DNA of 64,000 nt. Source: Hyperoodon ampullatus (Eukaryota > Chordata > Mammalia > Artiodactyla > Ziphiidae). The notes beneath the pieces are model-generated. The model searched no databases. It was not told where the DNA came from and saw nothing but the letters and a program-made list of their open reading frames with translations. How positions within the stretch are numbered: the stretch's first letter is position 1; each line of letters starts with the position of its first letter. The translations under genes were made by a program, and so were the position numbers. Positions 34,628 to 45,909 of this stretch are shown here, piece by piece. The stretch lies in NCBI GenBank assembly GCA_949752795.1, contig OX457075.1:4154001-4218000 (forward strand). The letters are read 5' to 3'.

Positions 34628-35880
34628 ATCGAACATTACTGCTTTACAGATAGGTCTAAATTTAGTAATGACAGCTCGTTCTAATTATACAGTCTTTATA
34701 ATAGAAAGTAGCATATGTATTTATCATTTCAATTGCACTAAACCATCTTTTGTATATAGAACATGCTCACATAAACTTATACGTAATCTCTCTTCCACTC
34801 CTATAACTTAATCCTAAAATTATTCATGGGTTCAAGTACTGTAAATATAATTTAAATTAAACCTTGGATCGTGATTCTATGAAGAGAAGCTCATTAGTTC
34901 TCATTTACTAAGAAAAATTTTAAGAATTTCGAATTCCTGTTACTTTATGTAAAAGTGGATTTTTAAAGATTTTAGATAATAATTTTTAGTTTGTTCATTT
35001 GCTCAGGAGCCAAAAACTTGGTAATGCTCCAAATTAAAAAGTATTAATATACTAATACTTTAACAGTAATAAACCTGATGGTCACTTTTCCTACGTTATC
35101 CACACATTTGCACGCGTCATATCAATATTCAAATAGCTCTTCCACATGCCTTTTTAACCTGTCCTCTTCTTGGTCTTACATTTAGTAATGCAGGTCAGAT
35201 GACTACCATTTCAAACCCACATTGACCAACTATGCAAATATTTAGGCTCTTCATAAATGTTCAATTTGATTATATTTCAGTAATCTTTATTCCCCCTGCC
35301 TTTTAAGAACATGCTCAATTCTGAAATTTTAAAAAATGGGTACATATTGACTCAAATATTAATCAGTTACTCAAAACATTTACCCTGATTTATGATCACT
35401 ATGACTCTTACACCTAACGATATTTTCCAACTTTTTATTGAGTAAGAAGGCACAGTAGTCATGTCATGTTATTAACTCGTTAATAATATGGGCAAACAGT
35501 TGCCAACACAGCAGCCCTCCAAGCAGTTCTCAGCAACTGTGTTGAATTGTCAGCTTTGAATCAGGTTTTGAAAAATTTATAATTAACTCTACTTCATAAG
35601 CTTATAACTAATTTTTATAATCAACCCTACTTGGCTTCCCATTTTAGGCTTCCTTGAAAGACCTGAGAAGTCACCGCAATTTGGGTCTGGCCATGACTGC
35701 TTCATACAGTAGAAATCTTCCACCCTAACAGCCCTACCTCATTACAGGACAAGAGCGGAACAGGATTTGTTTATACTAATCTGAGTCTAATATCACTTAG
35801 AGAAAACAAAACAAAACAAAACAGAACGCTCTGTTTATGAGCCCAGATAGCAATCTAATTTTCACGAAAACATTAGATTT
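34628..35880. other. AT-rich intergenic sequence without recognised features
   Basis: Low GC, no reading frame above 60 codons, no repeat I can name. A short CAAAA run lies near 35805-35822. Confidence 0.5.
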
Positions 35881-35921
35881 TTAAATTGTTGCTTTTCAAC
35901 CTTTGACCTACTAAGAGTACT

Positions 35922-37302
35922 AATAACAGAGACAGGCTGGGACCTGAGACCTGGGAGTCCTTGCTTCAGGGCTTCATCTCCTCTAGCAACAAAACACAAA
36001 GAAACTATAAGGGGCTAAAAATCACCGCGTATATGGGCAGTTGCAGCAAATTATGGACAACAAGATACAAAAAGACCAAAAACCCAACTGCCACTTCTGA
36101 AGAGCCGGGAGCAAAAGCAGGGTACTGTGCACGCCCCCTGCTCTCAACCCCACCTAAGGGGTGGGCAGACCACCTAAGCCGCGCCTCCAGCCCGACCCCG
36201 GGACACACCCCTACCCTCACCTCATATAAGGAACCAGCTTGCACCACCCCCCCCTCCCCTCCCACCCTGCTCGAGAGCGCAAGTAAGGGAACCTGTTACT
36301 TGTTTTTGCTCCCCGCTGCTGCAACAGGGACCCCAGTAAAGCCTTGCCTGAATTTCTTTTCTTTTTTGTTTTAACATCTTTATTGGAGTATAATTGCTTT
36401 ACAATGGTGTGTTAGTTTCTGCTTTATAACAAAGTGAATCAGCTATGCATACACATATATCCCCATATCTCCTCCCTCTTGCGTCTCCCTCCCAGCCTCC
36501 CTATCCCACCCCTCTAGATGGTCACAAAGCACCAGCTGATCTCCCTGTGCTATGTGGCTGCTTCCCACTAGCTATCTGTTTTACATTTGGTAGTGTATAT
36601 ATGTCCATGCCACTCTCTCACTTCGTCCCAGCTTACCCTTCCCCCTCCCCGTGTCCTCAAGTCCATTCTCTACGTCTGCGTCTTTATTCCTGTCCTGCCC
36701 CTAGGTTCTTCAGAACAATTTTAAAATTTTTTTTTAGATTCCATATATATGTGTTAACATGTGGTATTTGTTTTTCTCTTTCTGACTTACTTTGCTCTGT
36801 ATGACAGACTCTAGGTCCATCCACTTCACTACAAATAACTCAATTTCACTTCTTTTTATGGCTGAGTAATATTCCACTGTATATATGTGCCACATCTTCT
36901 TTATCCATTCATCTGTCGATGGACACTTAGGTTGCTTCCATGTCCTGGCTATTGTAAATAGAGCTATAATGAACATTGTGGTATATGACTCTTTTTGAAT
37001 TATGGTTTTCTCAGGGTATATGACCAGTAGTGGGATTGCTGGGTCATGTGGTAGTTCTATTTTTGGTTTTTTAAGGAACCTCCATACTGTTCTCCATAGT
37101 GGCTGTATCAATTTACATTCCCACCAACAGTGCAAGAGGGTTCCCTTTTCTCCACACCCTCTCCAGCATTTATTGTTTGTAGATTTTTTGGTGATGGCCA
37201 TTCTGACTTCTCCAAAGAAGATATACAGATGGCCTGAATTTCTTGTCTGGCCTCTAATCAATTTCTATTGATTAAGGAGGCCAAGAACCTTGGTCAGTAA
37301 CA
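35922..37302 (+). mobile_element. ERV LTR relic (class I-like) interrupted by an L1
   Basis: The retroviral LTR layout is visible: an upstream GC-rich U3 (GGGACACACCCCTACCC), a TATA-like CATATAAGG near 36221, CTCGAGAGCG and GTTTTTGCTCCCCGCTGC, a polyadenylation-like AGTAAAGCC near 36335, then R/U5 CCTGAATTTCTTGTCTGGCC and GATTAAGGAGGCCAAGAAC, ending CAGTAACA. An L1 with its TSD takes 886 bp, leaving a net LTR of roughly 465-495 bp. The left edge is uncertain: 35952 with flanks AGACC/ATACC, or about 35922 judged from the host repeat. No coding. Confidence 0.65.
36359..37231 (-). mobile_element. L1 3' end, antisense, with inverted 5' tip
   Basis: Antisense L1: TTTATTGGAGTATAATTGC, AGTAATATTCCACTGTATAT, GGGATTGCTGGGTCATGTGG, GTGATGGCCATTCTGAC. 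The last ~25 bp, TCTCCAAAGAAGATATACAG..., belong to L1 in the opposite orientation. Exact 13-bp TSD GCCTGAATTTCTT at 36346-36358 and 37232-37244. The inversion is the signature of twin priming. Confidence 0.9.
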
Positions 37303-37309
37303 ATACCAA

Positions 37310-38270
37310 TTGAAAGTAATCAAACCCACTTAAAAAGAAGACATACAGATGGCAAACACGCATATGAAAAGATGCTCTACATCACATGTCATTAAGGAAT
37401 TACAATGAGATACCGCTACATACCTGTTAGAATGGCCCAAATCCAGAACATTGACAACACCAAATGCAGGTGAGGACATGGAGCAACAGGAAATCTTTCC
37501 TTCATTGCTGGTAGGAATGGAAAATGGTGCAGCCCCTTGAGAAGGCAGTTTGGCAGTTTCCTACAAAACGAAACATACTCTTTTTATATGACTCAGCAGT
37601 CATGCTCCTTAGTATTTACTCAACTGAGCTGAAAACTTAACGTCCACACAAAAACCTGTGCATGGACGTTTATAGCAGCTTTATTCAGAATTGCCGAAAT
37701 TTGGAAGCAACGAAGGTGTCCTTCAGCGGGTGAATGGGTAAGTAACCGGTGGTATATCTAAACATGGACATTTATTCAGCACCAAAAAGAAATGAGCTAT
37801 CAAGTCATGAAAAGACATGGAGAAACCTAAAGTGTGTATTCCTAAGTAAAAGAAGCCAATCTAAAAAGGCCACATACTATATGATTCCAACTATATGACA
37901 TACCGGAAACGGCAAAACTATGGAGATGGTAAAAAGATCAGTGGTTGGCAGGGGCTGGGGGGAGGGAAGAGTGAATAGGTAGGGCACAGAGGTTTTTGAG
38001 GGCAGTGAACTACTGTGTATGATATTATAATGGTGGATATATTGGTCCAAATCCATAGAACGTACAACACCAAGTGTGAACCCCAACGTAGACAACAGAC
38101 TTTGGGTAATAATGATGGGTCCATGTAGGTTCATTAATTGTAACAAATGTACCATCTGGTGGGGGACGTTGACGGTGGAGGGGAGTACATGGGAACTTTC
38201 CATATCTTCTGTTCAATTTTGCTGTGAACCTAAAACTGCTCTAAAAATAAAGACTTTTTAAACATTTAAA
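37310..38270 (+). repeat. Old L1 (L1M-like) ORF2 end and 3' UTR
   Basis: AAGAAGACATACAGATGGCAA, GAGATACCGCTACATACCTG, TTTATAGCAGCTTTATTCAG, GTTGGCAGGGGCTGGGGGGA, GTTCATTAATTGTAACAAATG and CTAAAAATAAAGACTTTTT. An approximately 45-bp imperfect direct repeat (35883-35925 and 38271-38315) brackets it. Confidence 0.8.
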
Positions 38271-38329
38271 AAATTGTTGCTTTTTCAGCTTTCTGCCAAT
38301 TAGGAGTAATAATATACCAATTGGAATGA

Positions 38330-40064
38330 AGCCAATGTACTTAAAAATCCTTTGCAATAAGCACATGCTTTTTTTAAAAGCAATTTTATTCGTGGCTCTA
38401 TTAATCGCAGCTTTACGGATGAACAGATGTTGGTGAGACAGGAAACCTAGTCTCATCCTTCCTTTTTACTGTGTCATCTTTAGCAACTGACAGCCTCACT
38501 TAATTTTTTTTCCTTTTTTCCCATTCTTTGGTTTTTCTTTTGTTTTCTCTTTTTTTAAGCCTCACTTTAGTCGAATGCTCTTTCTAGTATATTTTTAAAT
38601 TATAAATTGCGAAATATTTCAACTTCAGGAGAGTAGAGAAATAATATAACAGACAACCACACATCCACCATTAATTTCAAAAATGGATATTAGCACTTTG
38701 CCATACTTGCTTCATTAACATCTTTACAAGACAAGGTGCATTACACTTTCCACATCACATACTGTTTGTAACTTTATCTCCCTGCATGTCATCTCTACAT
38801 TTTTTCCTTGATCAGCAAACTCATGAGAACCCAGCAACCCTGTTGGAGAAGATTCTTCTTGGCCTGGCCTGCTGTTCAAAGTAATTTCTAAGCTGAACTA
38901 TGGCTGGTCCTTCCTTCAAGATCATGCAATCTAAAACTGACCTTAATTCCTCTTAAATGAAACATCATGACAATGAACTCATGTCCATAGTCACACATAA
39001 CTGTCGTTTCTTCAGTTGGGTATCTTTTGTTTTATTTTGTTTTAATGTAACCTTAACATCCATACAGAAAAGTACATAAACTGTAAGGCTGCAGCTTGAC
39101 ATCACTCAGATCACATGGTATCTTATTAAGTGAGGGAGATGCTATAATTCAGATATGACGTGAAAACCTAAATACAGTCTAAGACCTTATAGCATGTGAT
39201 CTATGAATGTTATCTTCTTAATGTTTGAGCCATAAAATAAATCTTTATTTTATCAAAAGCAACGTGTAATAAAGATCTGTACATGAGCACAAACGTACAT
39301 GAGGTAGTTAAGCATAAACTAGAAATAAATACAAAATTAATTAGTTTACCTCCTGAATTACCTAGCCCTATTACTTTTAATATCTTGTTAGACCTCTAAA
39401 GTAAGATTAGTATATACAACAGCAATAGCTACTATCCTGTATTAAAAGACTAATTTTTAGGTATAAATAATGTTAAAATTACTAATGTAGCCTACAGAAT
39501 TTTTACCTTGGTTTTGCATTTATGTAAATTACCTGATTTTATGCTTCAGTACGGACACAGCACACAAACGCTTCCTGAGCTGATCTTGCTTATATTAAAG
39601 CTGGGCAACGGAAACACCCAGGTGGGCTTTTACAGGCCCATAAACCTAAAGGCGGGGCCTGGCTTTATCGATAGCGGTCAGCAGAATTGCACGTGCCAGC
39701 ATTGGCACACCAAAGGGAAGGGGCTCTTGTCTATGAAAACTGAAAGGCTGCATCACCGAGAATACCATAAGGCAGCTCATCACATCTTGTTTGACCAAGT
39801 CCCCACGGAATCAAATTGTCAATAAATAATTTTAAATTATCGAACAATAAATGGCGGTTTGACTAAGCTGTCCTGAGAATGGTAAATTTCATCCTAGCAT
39901 TTGAGTGCATATAGTTGATCCAAACCAGCATTCCCCCGTGTAAAGCGTGTCTAAGAATTGAAAAGTGAAGTTCAAATTCAACTGCATTGTGGATAATTCC
40001 AGCTGAAATAAAAATGAAGATACTTAATTTTTTCCCTTTTTTTTCGGTTGGAGTGGAGTGGGTT
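38330..40064. other. Intergenic sequence, mostly unrecognised
   Basis: 38580-38960 contains a diverged old L1M-like relic (ATTTCAACTTCAGGAGAGTA, CACTTTGCCATACTTGC). The rest, including 39030-39840, shows no gene or repeat I can name. Confidence 0.45.
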
Positions 40065-40520
40065 TCAAACATACAGAAAAGTTGAAGAAATGGTACAATG
40101 AAAACCCTTATACCTTCCATGCAGATTAAACATTTTGCCATATGTGTACCCTCTCTCTCTCTCTCTCCCAAACTCTCTCTGCTTCTGTCTCTCTAGGTAG
40201 ATAGATTGTTCGATAGATAGATGTACCGTTATATAATTTATGTTTATGTTTGGTTATGTCATTTGAAAGTAAAGTTGCAGACCTTATGATAGGAGGACAG
40301 GTCATCCTAAATATTCCAGCATGAGTCTTCTAAGAATAAGGACAATCTCCTGTGTAACCACAGTCCTATTATCACACCTGAAAAAACTAACAATCATTCC
40401 TGAATAGCGTTTATATACACTCCATATTCAAATTTCCTAAATTGTGTCCAGAACGTTTTTATACCTTTTATTGCCTTGGACTTGCTCGTTACATGTTCTT
40501 CAGTCTACCCACTCCTTTTT
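40065..40520 (-). repeat. Old L1M-like relic, antisense
   Basis: TTTCAAACATACAGAAAAGTTG, AACATTTTGCCATATGTG, GTAAAGTTGCAGACC, CATGAGTCTTCTAAGAATAAG and CATATTCAAATTTCCTAAATTG. It contains a (CT)n stretch at 40150-40167 and a few TAGA units. Confidence 0.6.
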
Positions 40521-40542
40521 TTCCTCAGTGACCTTGACTTTT

Positions 40543-40834
40543 AAATTTTTTTAAAAAATTTATTTATTTATGGCTGTGTTGGGTCTTCGTTTCTGTGCGA
40601 GGGCTTTTCTCTAGTTGCGGCGAGCGGGGGCCGCTCTTCATCGCGGTGCGCGGGCCTCTCACTATCACGGCCTCTCTTGTTGCGGAGCACAGGCTCCAGA
40701 CGTGCAGGCTCAGTAATTGTGGCTCACGGGCCCAGTTGCTCCGCGGCATGTGGGATCTTCCCAGACCAGGGCTCGAATCCATGTCCCGTGCATTGGCAGG
40801 CAGATTCTCAACCACTGCGCCACCAGGGAAGCCC
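40543..40834 (-). mobile_element. CHR-type SINE of intermediate form, antisense
   Basis: It carries the long-form start (GGCTGTGTTGGGTCTTCG, CTCTAGTTGCGGCGAGCGGG) and then the short-form middle (GCGCGGGCCTCTCACTATCA, GGCTCACGGGCCCAGTTGCT). Exact 13-bp TSD GACCTTGACTTTT at 40530-40542 and 40835-40847. The length, ~290 bp, lies between the two classes. Confidence 0.92.
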
Positions 40835-40847
40835 GACCTTGACTTTT

Positions 40848-42454
40848 TGATGAGTCCAGGACTGTTATCCTGTGGAATGCTCCACAGCCTGGATTTGCCT
40901 AGATTTGTCTAACCGGCCTCTTGATGTCACTTAACTTTTTCTCCCTCCCCTGTACTTCCTGTGGACTGGAGGTTAGGTTTACAGCTTTGGTAGATGCAAG
41001 TAAGACATTCTGGACAGTCCTTCATGGGGGATGGTGGGTGCTTTTTGCATCCCAGTGGGAGGCACATATACTCAGGTTGTCCCACTACCTGTGAGGCTAA
41101 TGTTGATCACCTGATTAAAGGGGTGGTTATCAGATTGCTCCGTTATAAAGGTGTGTCTTCTCTTTACAATTCACAATGAATCTGTGGATGGTACTTTGGT
41201 GCCATGAACATATGCTGTTCACTACGATCTTTCACCTAATGGTTTCAGCATCTGTTGATGATCATTGACTGAATGAATATGTGGGACTGCAAATTGGTGA
41301 TTTTAAGAAAATGATTTTTGGAGACTATATAAGTCAAGACCCTGACAAGAATTAGATACTTTCCCATGCTTCATCCTAAACTAACACAGACAAAGCATTT
41401 TTTTTTTTTTGCCAGAGGACTGCTAGTAATGGCTTAAAAGCCAAATAATATGTGGTGGTTGTATCCCTCTGGGAGTCTGTTCTGTAACTGATGCTCTCCT
41501 GTAAAACTCAGCTTCCTTACCCTTGCGATCAGCAGAGCCTCGGCATTGTAGAAGAGAAGGCACAGGACGGTCATAAAACTGTCAGAAAAGGTGCAGCATC
41601 TGGGTTAAGAACAAAGGAGCTACATAAACTAGCTACTCTAGTTTATAGAGTATGTGGCTTGTGAATGTTTTCATGGTTAAATAGTCCAAAAGAGGATTTA
41701 ATAATTAATAAAGAAAAATCTATGAAGCACTCATACCCAACTTCAATGAAAGATCTGTCATTCATAATATGATGTATTTTATTGGAACCCACAGAGCAGA
41801 TGGGTCAGAACATGGTGAGCAGACTGACAAGTACACTTGGATGAATCAACTGTAGCTCAATCCAAGCAAATTGGGGGTGGTTTGGGGGACACCTGATTAC
41901 ACTGAACCCACCCTAATCCTCTCCTAAGTCGAATTAAACTCTGCTCTACATTTCTTAAAACATTCACGTTCACTTAAAGAAGGGAAAAAACGCTGGGGAT
42001 TTTAAGCAAGTGCTGTAAGAACATGGTAAACAATCAAAGTTAGCCAAGATCAAAACTTACGTCTTCGGCATGAAAAATTAACCAGCACTAGACGCACAAA
42101 ATGGGTTTCAAATCCTAAATGTAACTAAATGAACAACTCATGAACAATTAACAGAATGAAGTCATCTATGTTGCAATATTATGAAAAGATTTATTAGGAA
42201 AGGGGAGAGGCCAACTCCACCCAGATAGTCAGTTATGGAGAATGGAATTTAGGTTAAACTTTAAATATGCTTTTAGCGGTAATAACCTCAAGCTTATTTT
42301 AATAGAAAAAGAAGGTACAGGTCTTTTGAAATTGAAAATATTTTTTGTTGAGCAATGAAAATACCAAAAATTCATTGTAGGCATAAGAGAAGGTATCAGT
42401 TTAAGTGGCTTAATTCCCGTAATCAACCAGTAGTCCTGACAAACTATCGAACTA
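40848..42454. other. Intergenic sequence without recognised features
   Basis: No gene or clear repeat. A T run lies at about 41399-41410. Confidence 0.45.
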
Positions 42455-42468
42455 ATCTATATATTTTA

Positions 42469-42687
42469 TTTTATTTTTATTTATTTATTTTTGCAGTACG
42501 TGGGCCTCTCCCTGTTGTGGCCTCTCCCGTCGCGGAGCACAGGCTCCGGACGCGCAGGCTCAGCAGCCATGGCTCACGGGCCCAGCCACTCCGCAGCATG
42601 TGGGATCTTCCCGGACCGGGGCACGAACCCGTGTCCCCTGCATCGGCAGGCGGACTCTCAACCACTGCGCCACCAGAGAAGCCCCTT
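42469..42687 (-). mobile_element. Short CHR-derived SINE, antisense
   Basis: GCAGTACGTGGGCCTCTCCC to CCACTGCGCCACCAGAGAAG. Exact TSD ATCTATATATTTTA at 42455-42468 and 42688-42701. Confidence 0.95.
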
Positions 42688-42974
42688 ATCTATATATTTT
42701 AGAAGAAATAATACTTATTATTAGAAATAATAGTAGTTAGAAATATGAAAATCAGATTTCTTGGCATACGTCCATTTAAAAGAATAAGAAGGACGGAAGG
42801 CTGGGAAGGTGAAGGGGGGACCAGACAGGGGAGGCTTTTCCTGAAGGGTCTGCACATTCTCCCGTGGGTAGCAGGGAGCCAGTGAATGTTTTAGAGCAAG
42901 GTGACTACGTGAGGCAGGCATTGTTGAGCGATGACCGGGAACAACTCTTTGAGAAATGATAACGGCTAGTTTGC

Positions 42975-43190
42975 AGGCATCCCATAAGTGCCAGGCTGTG
43001 CGCAGGCCCGGTGGATATTCTCCCTCTCAGCCCCACAGCCAGTCTGCAGAGTGAACACCGTCCCCGTTTACAAATGAGGAAACTGCTCAGAGAGCGTGTA
43101 TCTTGCCCAAGGCCATGCTGCTGGCAAATTGTGGAACTAAGACTCAAAACAAGTGTGTTGACTCTGAAGCTGGATGCTTTCCTCTGTCCC
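42975..43190 (-). repeat. MIR/L2-type repeat, antisense
   Basis: AAGTGCCAGGCTGTGCGCAG, CCGTTTACAAATGAGGAAACTG, TTGCCCAAGGCCATGCTGC and TTGACTCTGAAGCTGGATGC. Confidence 0.65.
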
Positions 43191-43784
43191 AGGCAGTGAC
43201 GGTGGAGAAAGCACGGGCCTGGCCAGCAATGCAGAGACCTGTCTTCTGTGCAAAGGAGAGCGTGGGCTGCGTCCAGGGCCCGGGGCCGGGGGTCGTGGGG
43301 TTTCTGCCCTCTTTCCAGGGTTAGTGCTGACACCAGGGGATTCTTCTCCATGTGCCCCATTGGGAAAGTCACCTTGCCCTCACTCTAACCCTCTGAAGGC
43401 TGGGCAAAGGAATGAAGAAGTAAGACACAAGATAGACATAAGATGGGAATTCAGGGCTGAGGTATTTGGCGCTGACTCTCAAATGTGTCACTTTACAGGT
43501 TTTCTACTCTCACTTCCTTCTTACCTGTCCAACCGCCATCGCTGTTGGAAATGTACCTAGTCAACTACCAGTGCCACTAGAAGCAGGGACGGGGCTGGTG
43601 CACACAAGGGACAGAAATGGGAAGAGGAAGAAACCTGGGCAGGGGGGCAGTTGATCATGTTTTCTGAACTCAGAATATAGCTGGATTCAGAATATATAAA
43701 GAATATCTCTTCAGAGGTGATTTAAGGATTGAAATGGGATTAGTGACCATTTCTGGGTACTGGTGCATAATCACGTTCCCGGAG

Positions 43785-43905
43785 TTTCTGAAACTTAAAT
43801 GTACATATGAATCACCCGGGATCTTATTACAATAAATATTCTGATTTAGCAGGTCCAGGGAAGGGCCTGGGGTTCCAGTCCAAGTTCACACCTGGGTAAA
43901 CAGGA
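43785..43905 (+). repeat. MER5-like hAT MITE fragment
   Basis: TGTACATATGAATCACCCGGG, ATTCTGATTTAGCAGGTCCAG and GGAAGGGCCTGGGGTTCC resemble MER5A. Confidence 0.6.
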
Positions 43906-45099
43906 GCCAGACTTCTGTAAAGGACAAACCTCTGTAAAGTGGCCACAGAGGTCTTGGTGTGAAGCCAATGTGAAGAACCAAATAAAAGTTATTTGGATAA
44001 ATGATGCACTTTGATGTTAATTATTTAATTCACCAAGTGTCCGCTGAGGTACCCACCAAACACCTGGCAGATATAGAAGACAAAATTCCCGAGAATTACT
44101 CTCAATTTCAGAGCCTGGACTCGAAAAAGAGCCAAAGTGTCCAGCAGCTAAGCAACCACGTAGACGGGGCCCAGGGAGGAGCTGTGTGGGAATCTCTGGA
44201 ATTCTTCTTGCTCTCTGGCCTCAGGCACCACAGCCGGCTGCCAGGAGTGGGCTCCAGGTGGGCCCCGGCCAGGGTGATGCCACAGAGCAGGAGACCCTCG
44301 ACCACAAAGACATTGCCCTCCCCCCCAGGGCACTGGATTCCCCTGGCTCCCTGCCAGCCACCTGGGGTGCTCCAGCCTGACCAATGGGGTGACCGGCCAG
44401 CGCCCCTTCTTAAGATTCCCTCCCTGCACTGCCCATGGTTTAACTTTCTTCCAACTCTGAGGAATCTTGGCATCCTTTCCCTGCTGGCAGGGGAGGCCAC
44501 GGGGGTGGGACAAGGGAAGGGGGTCCTCTGGGCTGGGACCCACGAGGGGCAGCGTGGAGAGAGCCAGGGGTCTGGCACCAAACACGTCTGCCACTCAGGG
44601 GAGGCAGTGACTTTTGGGCAAGAGTTCCCATCACAGAACGGGCTTAATAATGCCGATCTCACTGTGTTTTGCGAGAATGAAACTGAGATTGTTTATGTAA
44701 ACTACCTGGAAGTGTGCTGAACACAGATGCCTCGGGCCTGCTTGTTCCTCTTCTTCTCGGCCCTGAGGACGGAGCCCCCCTGAGCTGCCGGCTGCTTCTC
44801 CGGCCTCCTATCTGGCTCCCGTTCCCTCCAGTCTAATCACATTCCTGGGTTGTGGCGGCCTGACGTCCTGTGCAGTGCTGACCGCAGGGCCTTTGCTCTG
44901 TCACATGCCTCCCTTTTCCAGCCACGCTGCCCCCAGCCCAGCCCACATGGTAGCTTCAACTCTTCGGTCAGCTCAACCCTGCAAGGTCTCCTTCACAAGG
45001 CCTGCTCGGTCCTGATGTCTCCTCAGTAAAAGTGCCGACCCCCCCTCTGAGCCTCCCCACACTGGGTGGTCATGTCTAGCTGCCGCGCCACCCTCTGGG
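43906..45099. other. Intergenic sequence with a 239-codon open frame, not called a gene
   Basis: A plus-strand frame is open from 44001 to 44720 (239 codons), but minus-strand frames of 184 and 148 codons overlap it. No domain, signal peptide or homologous protein comes to mind. GC-rich sequence without stops in several frames is the simpler explanation. Confidence 0.5.
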
Positions 45100-45270
45100 G
45101 CAGGATCGGCAAACCGCAGCCCATGGGCCAAATCCAGCTCACCACCCGGCTTGGTCCATAAAGTTGTATCCGAACCCAGCCACACTCCTGTGCGGACCAT
45201 GTGGCTGCTTTCATGCTGCCATGACAGTGTTGCATAGTCACCGCGGAGACCCTATGGCCCTGGACCATTT
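45100..45270 (-). repeat. Old DNA-transposon-like repeat, antisense
   Basis: GATCGGCAAACCGCAGCCCA, GGGCCAAATCCAGCTCACC, CATAAAGTTGTATCCGAACC, GTGGCTGCTTTCATGCTGC resemble, in antisense, the common hAT-type repeat whose outer end reads as a GCAAACT..GGGCC pattern. Family name not assigned. Confidence 0.5.
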
Positions 45271-45309
45271 GGCACGTTGCAGAGAAATCTGCCAGCATCT
45301 TCTCTAGTA

Positions 45310-45430
45310 CATCCTTGTCTCCTCTCTCTGGACTGTCAGCTACCTGAGGGCAGGGCGAGTGTCACCTGCCTCTGTATCCCCAGCACGCCGCACCCTGCCT
45401 GGCACGTAGCAAGATTCTAGCCAGTGTCCG
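45310..45430 (+). repeat. L2/MIR-type old repeat
   Basis: GGACTGTCAGCTACCTGAGG, CTGTATCCCCAGCACGCC and CTGCCTGGCACGTAGCAAG match the usual pattern. Confidence 0.6.
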
Positions 45431-45542
45431 AGAGATGGAAGAGCAAGCACATAAGTACTGGAATTGCGAGCCTCTGTCTTCCTTATGCCCCCGTGGAGTG
45501 GGGACCCATCGTGTGGCTTGAAAGTAGAGGCAGAGGATTTTT

Positions 45543-45893
45543 TATTATTTATTTATTTATTTATTTTTGGCTGCATTGGGTCTTCCTTGCTGCGCACAGG
45601 CTTTCTCTACTTGCGGCGAGTGGGGGTTAGTTACTCTTCGTTGTGGTGCATGGGCTTCTCATTGCGGGGGCTTCTCTTGTTGTGGAGCACAGGCTCTAGG
45701 GGCGTGGGCTTCAGTACTTGTGGCACACAGGCTCAGTAGCTGTGGCTCATGGGCTCTAGAGCGCAAGCTCAGTAGCTGTGGTGCACAGGCTTAGTTGCTC
45801 CGCGGCATGTGGGATCTTCCCAGCCCAGGGCTCAAACCCATGTCCCCTGTATTGGCAGGCGGATTCTTAACCACTGCACCACCAGGGAAGCCC
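45543..45893 (-). mobile_element. Long CHR-type SINE, antisense
   Basis: (ATTT)n tail, GGCTGCATTGGGTCTTCC, repeated CAGTAGCTGTGG modules, CCACTGCACCACCAGGGAAG. TSD GAGGCAGAGGATTTTT (45527-45542) / GAGGCAAAGGATTTTT (45894-45909), one mismatch. Confidence 0.95.
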
Positions 45894-45909
45894 GAGGCAA
45901 AGGATTTTT

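Noticed and set aside
44001..44720. 239-codon plus-strand open frame in unique sequence, the longest outside repeats and CpG-rich DNA
   Set aside because: Overlapped by 184- and 148-codon minus-strand frames, no recognisable domain and no splice or promoter context; best explained by a GC-rich stretch with few stops.
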